Assembly (NCBI RefSeq): GCF_027409185.1
Contig: NC_084469.1
Location: 37,451,293-37,515,292 of the forward strand
DNA from: Cynocephalus volans
Lineage: Eukaryota; Chordata; Mammalia; Dermoptera; Cynocephalidae
Direction of reading: 5' to 3'
DNA: 64,000 nucleotides
Both the position numbers and the translations under genes were made by a program. The notes beneath the pieces were generated by a model. It searched no databases. It was not told where the DNA came from and saw nothing but the letters and a program-made list of their open reading frames with translations. The number at the start of each line of letters is the position of its first letter. Position 1 is the stretch's first letter. Positions 28,515 through 39,124 of this stretch are shown here, in pieces.

Positions 28515-29654
28515 ATTAATTTATTTGATGTCCAGTGACCTCTGAGCTTTTATTGACTTTCTGCTCCCCGAAGGGTACCCTGCTTCTGTTGCCTCAATGC
28601 CTCAGAACTTTGGTGTCACTGGTCTCAGATGCCACTTTGCCATCCACCATCCTGCGGGCGGTGGTCTTTTGAATGGTTTGCATCAAGTTGCTGCTGTCCA
28701 GGGCGTCAGTGAGACTGAAGTCCTCCCCGTCTTCCAACAGGCGGTGGTAGGTGGTGATCTCAGTCTCCAGCTTGACCTTGATGTTCAGCAGGGCTTTGTA
28801 CTCCCGGGCCTGGCGCTGTCCCTCTGCCCAGGTCTGTGCCAGCTCTCACTCCAAGTGCAGCAGGACCCCGTTGAGCTCCTCTATCTGCATGGCATGGCGG
28901 GTCCCCACCTCCGTCAGACTGTTCTCCAAACTGGCCTTCAGATTTCTCATCAAGTCCAGCTTGATCTCCAAGGATTGGACTTTACCCCTCAGCTCTGTAA
29001 GCCTCATCTCAGCAGCTCTAATCTCGGCAGACTGCGAGGTGATCACTGTGGTGCTCCCCTCAGTCAGCTTCATCCAGTACTTGTCCAGTTCCTCCTGGTT
29101 CTTCTGAGCCAGTTGGTCATACTGGGCCTGGATGTCTGCCATGATCTTGCCGAGGTCTTGAGATTGGGGGCATCTACTTCCACGGTCAACCCAGAGTTGG
29201 CAATCTGGGCTTGTAGGCCTTTTACTTCCTCCTCATGGCTCTTCTTCATGAAGAGCAGCTCCTCTTTGAGAGCCTCAATCTCTGTCTCTAGCTGCAGCCA
29301 GGTGACATTGGTGTCATCAGTGACCTTGAGGAGCCCATGGATATCGCTCTCCACAGACTGGCGCATGGCCAGCTCTGTCTCATACTTGACTTTAAAGTCA
29401 TCAGCAGCAAGATGGGCATTGTCAATCTACAGAACGATGCAGGCATTGCCCACGTAATTTGCAAAGATCTGAGCCCTCAGGTCCTTGATGGTCTTGAGAT
29501 AATTCCCCCAGTCTCTGACCTGGGCCCCTTCTTCAGGTGTTCCTGGATTTTGCTATCCAGCTTCCGATTTTCACTCTCCAGGCTCCTCATTCTGTCCAAG
29601 TAGGAGGCTCAGCAGTCATTCAGGTCTTGCATGGTCTCCTTCTCACCCTTGATG
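28515..29654 (-). pseudogene. KRT18P: KRT18 processed pseudogene, 5'-truncated
   Basis: Intronless copy of keratin 18 (type I epithelial intermediate-filament protein) running from the rod start (EKETMQ-like, 29,640) through coil 1 and coil 2 to the C-terminal DTKVLRH, a stop codon at 28,594-28,596, a 3' UTR with GCAGGGTACCCTTCGGGGAG, a polyadenylation signal (AATAAA, 28,549-28,554 complement) and a degenerate A-rich tail. Recognisable protein blocks include [38 protein letters not shown] and SLEIKLDLMRNLKASLENSL. It is disabled by a one-base deletion near 29,167 and in-frame stops at 29,609-29,611 and 28,856-28,858. Head and early sequence are missing. The 286-codon frame on the plus strand across it is a shadow. 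Confidence 0.95.
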
Positions 29655-29970
29655 TTTGGTATACATACACAATGGAATACCATTCAGCCATGAAAAAGAA
29701 GGAATCCTGTCATTTGCAGCAACATGAATGGACTTGGAGGTCATTATGTTAAGGGAAGTAAGCCAGGCACAGAAAAATAAATACCACATGACCTCACTCA
29801 TATGTGGAATCTAAGAAGAAAAAAATAGTTGACATTACAGAGTCAGATAATAGAAGAGGGGTTGCCAGAGACTGGGGAGGGAAGGGCAGAGGGTGGTGGG
29901 GAGTAAAACAGGGAGAGGCTGGCCAACAGGTACAAAATTACAATTACATAGGAGGAATAAGTTCAAACTG
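29655..29970 (+). mobile_element. Internal L1 fragment (ORF2 end plus 3' UTR), head to head with KRT18P
   Basis: Plus-strand L1: ACACAATGGAATACCATTCA (ORF2 tail frame TYTMEYHSAMKKKES), CACATGACCTCACTCATATG, GGTTGCCAGAGACTGGGGAG and AGAGGCTGGCCAACAGG. It starts abruptly at the KRT18 junction and stops inside the 3' UTR without a poly-A tail, so it is not a normal 5'-truncated insertion. Confidence 0.85.
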
Positions 29971-29999
29971 CGAGAAGGTCTGGTTGGCAATTTAAAAAG

Positions 30000-30715
30000 A
30001 AACTTGAAGAGCTGAGGGGCTGCTGACTCAGGCACATCGAGGGAATGAATCTTCAGCTGACTATCACATCAGGTTGCAAGAAAAGTAAGAGATTAGCACA
30101 TAGTTACACAAGATTTAAGACAAATGAACAATGACTCTGTATTGTCTCACCTGAAGTTTTAATTTCTAAGTCTCTGTTAAGATGAGCAAAAACATCTCCT
30201 GTAATACTGAAAAATGTATTCCAAGTAGTGTTGACTTACAACCTTGAAGCAACAAACATTTTTATAAAAGAAACTACATATGTTACATAAAAAAATTTTT
30301 CCTTATTGTTTATAAAAAGCTATATTAGCTCACTTTCGGTGATAAACCATGTTTGTAGTAAGAAGATAATTCTACGCAACAGCCTCGTGATAAGTAGCTT
30401 ACTCTGATTTCCAAATATAGCTTCAATTTACCCAAGCAATGTTAAAGGACTTCTAAAATTAGGAGCAGAGTTGAAGAAATTTTCTCATAGCAATGTGTTT
30501 CACAAATAGAATGAAAGTAGTTGAGAATAACTTTAAAACACACAGCAGGACTTGATTTACCTTGAAAGTGTTTTTTTCTGTTAAAATAATTTTAAATTCT
30601 ATTTTTATTATTTGAGGCATCGATAATTCTAACAAAAGGAGGTTTTATGTATGTGTGTAAATATATGTGTTATGGTTACATAATCACTAAACAAATATTT
30701 TTAGAATCATGTTTT
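30000..30715. other. Intergenic, nothing recognised
   Basis: AT-rich DNA without a recognisable gene, repeat or structured RNA. Confidence 0.4.
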
Positions 30716-30717
30716 CC

Positions 30718-30945
30718 TTTTAAAAATTTATTTTATTTATTTATTTTTATTGAAACATAATTGGCCACATCTGTGGGGTACAGTGTTGAATATCAATACT
30801 TGTGTGCCGTACATGATGCTCCAATCAGTATAATTAGCATATTCAACATTACTCAAGGTAATCACTTCTTGTGGCCCTTTACCAATTTTGTTAATTCCCT
30901 CCCCTCCCCCTTTCCCACCTCTGGTGGACTTAATTCTCTTCTCTC
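30718..30945 (-). mobile_element. L1 3' UTR fragment, antisense
   Basis: Complement of the L1 terminal region: TTTATTGAAACATAATTGGC, TGTGGGGTACAGTGTTGA, GTGATGCT-like CATGATGCTCCAATCAGTAT and CCCTTTCCCACCTCTGG. A short, 5'-truncated copy. Confidence 0.85.
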
Positions 30946-31448
30946 CTTTTGAAAGTAGAGATATGTTTTTAAAAACTTTCCATTGCTGAGATGAGATGGT
31001 TCTTTCTATGTGTTTTTCTAAAGAAGCTGCAAAGTTCTCTCTTGTGTGTTCTGTGACATGTGTCTTCTGGTGGTGAGATGCCCAGGCACCCGTCTGGGAC
31101 AGTCATGAGACTGATGAGAGAACTGGTGTCAAATCATGAAACTCTCTAAGCTTCTAGTGCCCTGTATGTAAGTTCAGGATAATAACACCTGTCCTGCTTT
31201 AATGATCAAATAAAAAGCTTGGTATAGAGGGTTTTGTAAACGAAAAAACACTATTCATATTTTCTGTAGTATATATACTGTGTGTATATACGCACACACT
31301 CACAAACATATATGTATGTATGTAGAACAGCATATACATAGTAACACAGCAGCATAACACTATATATGTATAACTATATATATACATATGTATGTAGGTT
31401 ATTACTCCTGATGTTCTTTAATGGCTTGCTTTTATAAATCTCATGGGA

Positions 31449-31563
31449 GGGCCCGGACGGTTAGCTCAGTTGGTTAGAGCACAGTGTTGATAAAACCAAG
31501 GTCAAGGGTTCAGATCCCTGTACTGGCCAGGTGCCAATAAATAAATAAATAAATAAATAAATA
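31449..31563 (+). mobile_element. tRNA-Ile-derived SINE, monomer (colugo CYN-like)
   Basis: GGTTAGCTCAGTTGGTTAGA GC followed by GTGTTGATAA and GGGTTCAGATCCCTGTACTG GCCA reproduces tRNA-Ile almost base for base (box A, GAT-type anticodon loop, box B). The 5' arm is interrupted and the element ends in (AATA)n. A SINE, not a working tRNA gene. Confidence 0.9.
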
Positions 31564-31564
31564 T

Positions 31565-32225
31565 CCCACAGGAAATGGTTTTCAAAGCTTTTCAGTGGAC
31601 CTAGTCATTAGTTATGTACTCTCTAAGCTCAGTAACATTGAATATGACTGGCCATCATACTGAAGAGCACGAGATAGACTATTCCTTTCAGTTTAACACT
31701 GCCTTGCTTTTCACTTTTTTTTGCTTTGCTTTTTCTTATATAAAGTATTGGAAAATGCACTTTGGTAAACACTTACTAACCCTGGATCTTAGCTAGAAGA
31801 ATCCCCTTATTCCTCCACAACTACTTCTTACAGGGGAACTGGGGCCTTGGATGGCAAAAGACAGGTCTGGCCTAAGCAAAAAGCCCTGCTGACCAGGAGG
31901 GATCTGGCAGTGACCTAGCACAAATGTTCCTTCTCTTGTGACAGACTCTCACACACTTGATTAAGCCTTTCTCCAGTCTCCCATGGCTCTTTTTCAGACC
32001 TTTTTCCTCATGTCGATTACATGGTGGCAAAGTTAATTGGGTTTTTTCTTTTACAATAAATATCACATTACTATATATCGTGATAAACTTTTAAAAATTA
32101 AGTGCATAAGTATAGAGAGTTATAAAGTGAATGTGTTCCCTTCCCCTCCATCCCACTGTTAGGGTTTTGGAGCACAGCTCTACAGATCAATTTGTGTGCA
32201 GTTTTAATATACACATACAAAACAA
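31565..32225. other. Intergenic, nothing recognised
   Basis: No gene. Two frames of 60-65 codons show no resemblance to proteins. Confidence 0.4.
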
Positions 32226-32228
32226 AAT

Positions 32229-32325
32229 TTTTTTTTTTTTGCAAAGACGACCAGTAAGGGGATCTTAACCCTTGACTTGGCGTTGTCAGCACCACGCTCT
32301 CCCAAGTGAGCCATGGGCTGGCACC
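32229..32325 (-). mobile_element. tRNA-derived SINE, monomer, antisense
   Basis: Complement reads GGTGCCAGCCCATGGCTCAC TTGG..., GTGGTGCTGACAACGCC, GGGTTAAGATCCCCTTACTG GTCG and an A-tail. The A-rich flanks (ACAAAACAAAATT and TTACAAAAATT) are a possible duplication. Confidence 0.9.
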
Positions 32326-32339
32326 TTACAAAAATTTTT

Positions 32340-34590
32340 TTAATAAATCATTCCATACTTTGAGCTACATTTAAAAACTCTTTTCATGTCAGAACATATA
32401 TTGATATACCTGTTCCATGACATGAATGTATATCATTCAACTTCTGATAGACATTCCTTTTTTTCCCTTTCTTCTTCTTTCTCTCTCTCTTTTCTATTAC
32501 AATGATCCAGCAAACATTCTTATATACACATACGTGTGCACACACACACGTACGTATTTCTGAAGGATGCTTTTATAATCTTTTATACAATCAGTTCTTT
32601 AATGCAGCTAAAATTTGTTTTTATACATAATGTGATATACAAATTTACCTTTGCCTTCAAAATATGTATATCCATTCGTCCCCAACCATGGATTGAATAG
32701 TCCATCTTTTTCCCATTGGTCTAAAAGGTTAATTTTGTCATAAGCTAAATTTGCATGTATACCCACTTCTGATTCTCACTGATTTATTTGTCTGTCTACA
32801 GATCAATTTACCTATACCAATGCCATGCTTTCCAGTTATGATAACCTTATAGAATGTTTTCAAAGCTGGTAGGACAGGTCTTCAAACACTGTTCTTTGTA
32901 AAAAAAATATTTTCATTGTGCTTATACAATTTCTCTTTTGGCTGAACTTTAGTATTAACTTGTCAAGTTTTACTTAAAAATTATATTGGAAACTTTAAAA
33001 ACTTTAGCATGTAGTAAAATTGACTTCTGGGGGGATATACAGTTCTATGAGTTTTGGCATATGTATAGATGTGTGTAAACATCAGCACAATCAGGATACA
33101 GGACAGTTTCATCATCTCAAAAAACTCCCATGTGCCACAACCCTTATACTGTTATATCTTCCTCCCAATCCTGATCCCTGGGAAACACTGTCTATTCTAT
33201 GTCACTGCAGTTTTGTCTTCTTGAGAATGTCATATAAATGGAATCATGCAGTATGTAACCTTTTGAGACTGCTGTTTCAGTCAGTGTCATGCTCTTGAGA
33301 TTCATCCAAGTTCTTGACTGTATCAGCAGTTTGTTCCTTGTTTATTGTTGAGTAGTATTCCATTGTATGAATGTACCACACTTTATCCATTCTGCCCTGC
33401 TGAAGGACATTTAGGTTGTTTTCATCTTGGGCCATTATGAATAGAGCTGTCCTAAACATTCATGTACAGGTTTTTGTGTGAACATAAGTTTTCATTTATT
33501 TTCGGCAAATACCAAGGAGTGGAATTGCTGGGTTGTATGGTAAGATAGTAAGTGTAAGTTTAACTTTGTAGGAAACTGCCAAAGTATTTTCCAGAGTGCT
33601 TATACCATTTTTCTGTCCCGCCAGAAGTGTATGAGAGTTCCAGCTCCTCCGTATCCTCATCAGCACTTGATATTGTGAGTATTTTTTCACTTTAGTCATT
33701 CTGATCAGAAAGTAGTAGTATGTTATTGTAGTTTTAATATGCGTTTTTCTAATGGCTAATGATGTTGAACATCTTTTCATGTGCTTATTTGCCATCCTTA
33801 TATCCTTCTTGGTAAAGTGCTTGTTCAAATCCTTTGCCCTTTTTAAAAGGGTCATTTGTTTTATTAGTATTGAGTTTTGAGAGCTCTTTATATATTCTGG
33901 ATACAAATCCTTTGTTGACAGTGACATCTTCATGGGAGTGTGACTTGTGCAGTCTCATAGGGCCCCAAGCTCAGGACCTCATGCTTTGTTTGATGTTCTG
34001 CTGTCACATCTTGAAATCCTTAATAGTTTCAACAAGGGTCCCATATTTTTATTTTGTACTGGGTCCCCTAAGTTACGTAGCTGGTCCTGTTTGTTGGATA
34101 TGTGATTTGCAAATACGTTTTCCCAGTTCTAGCTTGTTGTTTTATTCTCTTAACAGTGTCTTTCTCAGAGCAAAGTTTTAAATTTTGATAAAGTCCAATT
34201 TATGAAATTTTCTTTGGTGGACTGTGATTTTTGGTGTCATATCCAGGAACTCTTTGATCCTGAAGATTTTCTCTTCGGTTATCTTGTAAATGTGTTACAG
34301 TTTTATTTCACATTAAGATAGATGGTCCATTTTGAGCTAATTTTTGTATCATTTATGAGATTTAGGTTTTACATTGGAACTTTGATTGGGAATATATTTG
34401 ACATATAGATTGATTTAGGAAGAACTGACATCTTTACAATGTAGCATCTTTACAATATAGCGTCTTTATATCCAGGAACATGATAATGCTTTTTTTCATT
34501 TATTCAAGTCTTCTTTTATGTCCTGTAAAGTTTTAGAGTTTTATTCATATTTATCTTGCACATTTTTATTAGTCTAGGCATTTTGTAATA
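32340..34590 (-). mobile_element. Antisense L1M sequence (several segments)
   Basis: L1 3' and ORF2 text in complement: AGTTCTATGAGTTTTGGCAT, GGAATTGCTGGGTTGTATGG, AATGGCTAATGATGTTGAAC, and GGATACAAATCCTTTGTTG interrupted by a MITE, then GTTGTTTTATTCTCTTAACA GTG. Complement frames carry ORF2 end text such as [20 protein letters not shown] with stops. Decayed. Confidence 0.8.
33919..34089. mobile_element. hAT-like MITE inside the L1
   Basis: 171 bp beginning CAGTGACATCTTCATGGG and ending GTAGCTGGTCCTG, flanked by an 8-bp duplication TTTGTTGR (33,911-33,918 and 34,090-34,097). The L1 reading resumes after it, so the insertion post-dates the L1. CAG..CTG ends and 8-bp duplications fit hAT. Confidence 0.75.
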
Positions 34591-35133
34591 TTTGTTGCTA
34601 TTAAATGAGGTTCTTTTTTCATTATATTTACTAATTCATTACAGTTTACAAATTGAAGTTGAAAAGAAAGCTATTGTTTTTGTGTTGACCTTGTGTCACA
34701 ACCACTTACTAAAGGATCTCCTGTTTGTTTGCTTTAGGCAGGTTCCCAGAGAGACAACTTCTTCCTTCTTCCTCCCTGTCTTCCACTTATGTAAACTAGG
34801 GGATGGGAATATGGTTAGGGTCTGGTCACACATTTCTGCTGAAATGACACCACTGGCCAGCGCTGGGGCTAGGGGACTGGCCCCAATTCTGATGAGGTTC
34901 TTAGTGCCATGGTTCCCAGCTGTGGGTTTTAAGAGCAAATTGAATCAGACAAACAATGAACACATTTTACTAGTTCACATTTATTCAGCTGCAAGTAACA
35001 GACAAGTTAACTGATATTTACTTTTAAAAAATGTTTTATTTTTCTCACATTGCAAGAAATCTGGCCATGGCTGGTGCTGGTTCAATGGTTCAGTAGTACC
35101 ACTGGGAATCCAAACTCTTCTTTCCTTTCAGAC

Positions 35134-35735
35134 TTTTTTCAAAATAAGCTTTTTATTTGGGGATAATTTTAGACTAATGGGGCAGTCACAAAGACAGGAC
35201 AGAGAGTTCTCACACACACTTTGCCTAGCTTCCCCTCATGTTAACATCTTACATAACTTTGGTACATTTGCCAAAAGTAAGAAATGAATGTTGGTACATT
35301 ACTGTGAACTAAGCTACAGACGTTATTGGAATTTCATCAGTTTTTTCAGTAATGTGCTTGTCTTGTTGCAGAATCCAATCCAGGGTACTATATTGCCTTT
35401 AGTTCTCAGGTCTCCTTAGGTCTCTCTTGGCTGTGACATTCCCAGTCTTCTCTTGTTTTTCATGGCCTTGACACTTTTGGGGGAATACTGGTCAGGTATT
35501 TTGTAGAACATCCCTCAGTTTGGATTTGTCTGATGATTTCTTATAATTAAACTGGGTTGTGGCTTTGGGGGGAAACCACAGAGGTGGAGTTTGCTTCTCA
35601 TCACTTGCCACGTCTTATTGAGGGGTGCCTGACATCAACAGGATGTATCACAGGTGATGTTAACCTTGTGACAGTTGACTGATAATGTTAAACTTGGTCA
35701 CTGAGGTAGTATCTGTCAGATCCTCTGGTCTTTTT
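35134..35735 (-). mobile_element. Old L1 3' UTR, antisense
   Basis: Resembles old L1M 3' regions: GGGGATAATTTTAGACTAAT, CCCCTCATGTTAACATCTTA, TCCAATCCAGGGTACTATAT and GAGGTAGTATCTGTCAG. Related text recurs at 43,060 and 50,280. Confidence 0.65.
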
Positions 35736-35749
35736 ATTACAGAGAATTT

Positions 35750-35922
35750 TTTTTTTTTTTTTTTTTTTAAAGATGACCTGTAAGGGGATCTCAACCCTCA
35801 GCTTGGTGTTGTCAGCACCACGCTCAGCTGGTGAGCCAACCGGCCATCCCTATATGGGATCCTAACCCGTGGTCTTGGTGTTATCAGCACCACACTCTCC
35901 TGAGTGAGCCACGGGCCGGCCC
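35750..35922 (-). mobile_element. tRNA-derived SINE, dimer, antisense
   Basis: Complement has two tRNA-like units: GGCCGGCCCGTGGCTCACTC AGG... with GGTGCTGATAACACCAAG, then a second with GGTGCTGACAACACCAAG and CTTACAGGTCATC. Flanked by TACAGAGAATTT at 35,738-35,749 and 35,923-35,934 (exact). This two-unit design is what I recall for colugo CYN SINEs. Confidence 0.92.
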
Positions 35923-36836
35923 TACAGAGAATTTGAAATATACCAAAAGTAGAGAGAATAGTGCGGTTAACCTTATATACTTATATGCAGCTTCCACAAT
36001 TATTGATCTTGTTTGATCTATACTTCCACCTACTTTCCCACCAGCCCCCACTGGGCTATTTTGAAGCAAGTTCTGGACATCACATTTAATTTATAAGTAT
36101 TTCAATGTGGATTACTAAAAAATAAGTACTCCTAGAAAAATAGCCACAATGTTACTAGCACATAAAAAATGTGACTATAATTTCAAGGCTGTTTTTATTT
36201 TTCCACTCTGCCCTCCTTGGCATGTGGTTCTTCCTCCTTGTTTGACGTTTTTAAGAGAGCATCTCTGGCTTCAGACATAACATCTAAATTCAAGGCAAGA
36301 CACTGGGAGGCAGAGCAGCAAGAAATCAAAAGCTTTCCCAGATCTCTCCTCCCCCCACTGGCAACAGCAGACTTCCAAATTATGTTTCATTGTCCAGGAC
36401 TATGTCACACGGTTACAACAAGGAACAAGGGAAGTTGGAAAAACTAGCACTTGGCTTTGCAACCTCTGTCACTGAGGGATAAGTTTGGGAATAGAGGCTA
36501 ACTGAGCCAACAGGGAGTATCTTTCACACTAATTTGGGGAAGAGAACGACTTCACTTGGAATTTCTCTCTATTCTGTGAAACTAGTCATGAGGACTGGAC
36601 AGGGACAGAGTGGCATTTGCAGCAAGAATAGCTGAGCTGCTGAGCCATGGCAGTGCTTATGTTCCTCTTGCCTTTGGCTTGGTGAGGCCTTAAGGCTGGG
36701 ACCCAGCCGAACCTATTAGTGGAGGCTGAAGCCCCAGCCGTGGGGGCTGGAGCGATGTGGGGCTGGGGTCAGACAGCCATTTTGATTTGCCTTCAATGAC
36801 TCAAAGATGTAGTTGTTAAAGAATGTCATTTCAAGG

Positions 36837-36936
36837 GGCAGGCCAATTGCTTGAGCTGGTTAGAGCGTGGCACTGATAACCCCAACGTCCAGGATTTGAT
36901 CCCTGTACTGGCTAGCCACCAAAAAAAAAAAAAAAG
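36837..36936 (+). mobile_element. tRNA-Ile-derived SINE, monomer
   Basis: GAGCTGGTTAGAGCGTGGCA CTGATAACCCC and GATTTGATCCCTGTACTGGC precede an A15 tail. Same family as the copy at 31,449. The 900 bases before it (35,935-36,836) show no gene or clear repeat. Confidence 0.88.
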
Positions 36937-37027
36937 TGTTCCTATTTGTCAAAACTACTATTTGTAGCAGCTCTATGTCATACTGTTGTATTCTTACTCG
37001 TGTACCTCAAGCATAAGTATGACTATC

Positions 37028-37434
37028 TGCCGTATTAGTCAGAATTCTTCAGAGAAACAGAACCAACAGGATGTATATACATATGTATAAAGAGTAGAGG
37101 GAGAGAGAGACTTGTTTTAAGGACTTGGTTCACACTATTGTGGAGGCTGGGAACCCTGAAGTTGGCAGAGCTGGGCCGCAGTCTGGCGACCCAGGGAAGA
37201 CGTTGCAGTCTTGAGTCCAAAGGTTCTTCTTTGGGGACCTCTGTTTTTTCTCTTAAGACCTTTAGCTGATAAGATGAGGCCCATGGACATTATGGAGGGT
37301 AAACTACTTTACTCAATAATGATTTAAATGCTAATGAATTCTTTGAAAAGAAATTCACGGCAATGTCTCGACTGGTGTTTGACCAAAAATTGGTACAATA
37401 ACCTAGCCAAATGGACATATAAAATTAACCATAC
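37028..37434 (-). mobile_element. Second copy of the ancient repeat seen at 24,988
   Basis: Antisense ends match: TATTAGTCAGAATTCTTCAG AGAAACAGAACC at one side and CATATAAAATTAACCATAC at the other. The internal part is more diverged (GGACTTGGTTCACACTATTG TGGAGGCTGGGAA). Confidence 0.75.
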
Positions 37435-37593
37435 CTTTCAGGAACTTTCAAAAGACATTATTTTATGACTAATTATGTCAGTTTATACCATTGGCATCTC
37501 TTCCTTCAATATTGTCAAAATTCTTGGTAAATTGGGTTTACTTACTTGGAAAAGTTTGTGTGGTAGTTTCTGAAGAGCCAGGCTATTTTATTT

Positions 37594-38237
37594 ATTAATT
37601 TAATTAATTAATTAATTAAATTTATTTTTTAATTGAAACATAATTTATTATATATATTTATGGGGTACAGACTATCAGTATTTGTGTGCAATATGTGGTG
37701 ATTGAATCTATATTGTTAAAATGTTCATCATTACAAATCGTAACTATTCTTTGTGTCCCTTACCCAATTTCCCCCTAACTCCACCTTCCCACCTCTAGTA
37801 ACCAAAAGTCTATTCTCTTTTTCTGAAGGTTCAATGTATTATTGTGGCCTTTCTTTCTTTCTTGGCTCCCACTTATGAGTGAGGACATTTGGTATTTCTC
37901 TTTCTGTTCTAGGCTTATTTCGCTTAACATAATTTTCTCCACACTCATCCATGAAAGAATTTCATTCTTTTTTATGGCTGAGTAGTATTCCATGATGTAT
38001 ATATACCACATTTTCCTTATCCAGGTGTCTGTCCATGGACATTTAGGTTGATTCCGTATCTTGGCTATTATAAATAGAGCTGTGATGAATGTGGAATGCA
38101 GGCATCCCTTTGACATGATGATTTCCATTCCTTTGGGTATATACCCAGAAGAGCGATTGCTGGATTGTATGGTAGCTCTAGCTGTAGTTGTTTGAGAAAC
38201 CTCCATACTGTTTTCCCATAATGGCTGTACTAGTTTA
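37594..38237 (-). mobile_element. L1 3' end, 5'-truncated, with target-site duplication
   Basis: Complement of L1 3' UTR/ORF2: AAACATAATTTATTATATAT, TTATGGGGTACAGACTATCA, GTGTCCCTTACCCAATTTCC and ending ATAATGGCTGTACTAG. Flanked by CAGGCTATTTTATTT at 37,579-37,593 and 38,238-38,252 (exact). The complement frame gives MWYIYIMEYYSAIKKNEILS. Confidence 0.93.
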
Positions 38238-38254
38238 CAGGCTATTTTATTTTT

Positions 38255-39113
38255 TTAAAAAAGTTATTTTCCTCTTGAGGCTATTGAATTTGAATGATCC
38301 CTATGGTTTTTTGTTTGTTTGTTTGTTTTTGTTTTTGTCTTTTGCACAAGTCACTCAAGAAATGGGTTCACCTTTAAAGGAAATTTCACAATAATTTTTT
38401 TGGCTTATCTTTGGCAATCAAACAAATGAAAGCAATGACTAGGGAGATATTGACTCACTCTTTGAAATCTTAGGTTTATGTTTAGATTAGATACAATATA
38501 GGAATCCGAAGCTTCGTATTAGTTCATGAGACTGTGCTTCAAAAAAATAAAACAACAAACAAAACACATAATGACACAGATGGAAGATAAAATATACCCA
38601 CATCAACAAAAATGGCATTCTGAGTTTTGATCTCAGGGAATGACTCCCTTCTGTGTGTTCCAGGTATGAGAGAAAATGACATATTTCAAATACACTTTAA
38701 TTCTTTACTTTCAGCAAAATTGTTCATGACTGAATGATTCTTTTACATGTGAAGAAAATGATCTCTTCTCTCCCTGATGTTATATTAAAACAGTGGGACA
38801 GTTAATTCTTTCTACTGCCTAATCTGATAATAGGTAGTCTGAAATGTGTGAAACCCAAATTTACAACATCTTATAAAGATCACATATTCAAAGGAAGTAT
38901 AATTCATCAAGGATTCCCCTTTGGAAGATGATGTTTAAAAGCTCAAACAGCTCTAATTAGGTAAGTACAATGATCATGGGAGAAATGTTAGATTAGAAGA
39001 TAAAAGTTTTAAAAAGGGTAGAACAGTTGAGAGGAGCTAAGGACAGATGGATGCATGAAAGCTGGATGACTGTGCTAGAGGCAAACAGAACTTAAAAGGA
39101 TGCATTTCAGATC
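38255..39113. other. Intergenic, nothing recognised
   Basis: AT-rich DNA. No gene or nameable repeat. Confidence 0.4.
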
Positions 39114-39124
39114 AGTCAGTGGTA

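Noticed and set aside
28597..29457. 286-codon plus-strand open frame, the longest in the window
   Set aside because: It is the opposite-strand shadow of the KRT18 processed pseudogene; the complement has clear keratin rod and tail sequence plus 3' UTR and polyadenylation signal.
31449..31563. Apparent tRNA-Ile gene
   Set aside because: The acceptor-stem region is interrupted and the sequence ends in an (AATA)n tail like other copies here; it is a tRNA-derived SINE.
33496..33933. 145-codon minus-strand frame
   Set aside because: Decayed tail of L1 ORF2, not a host gene.
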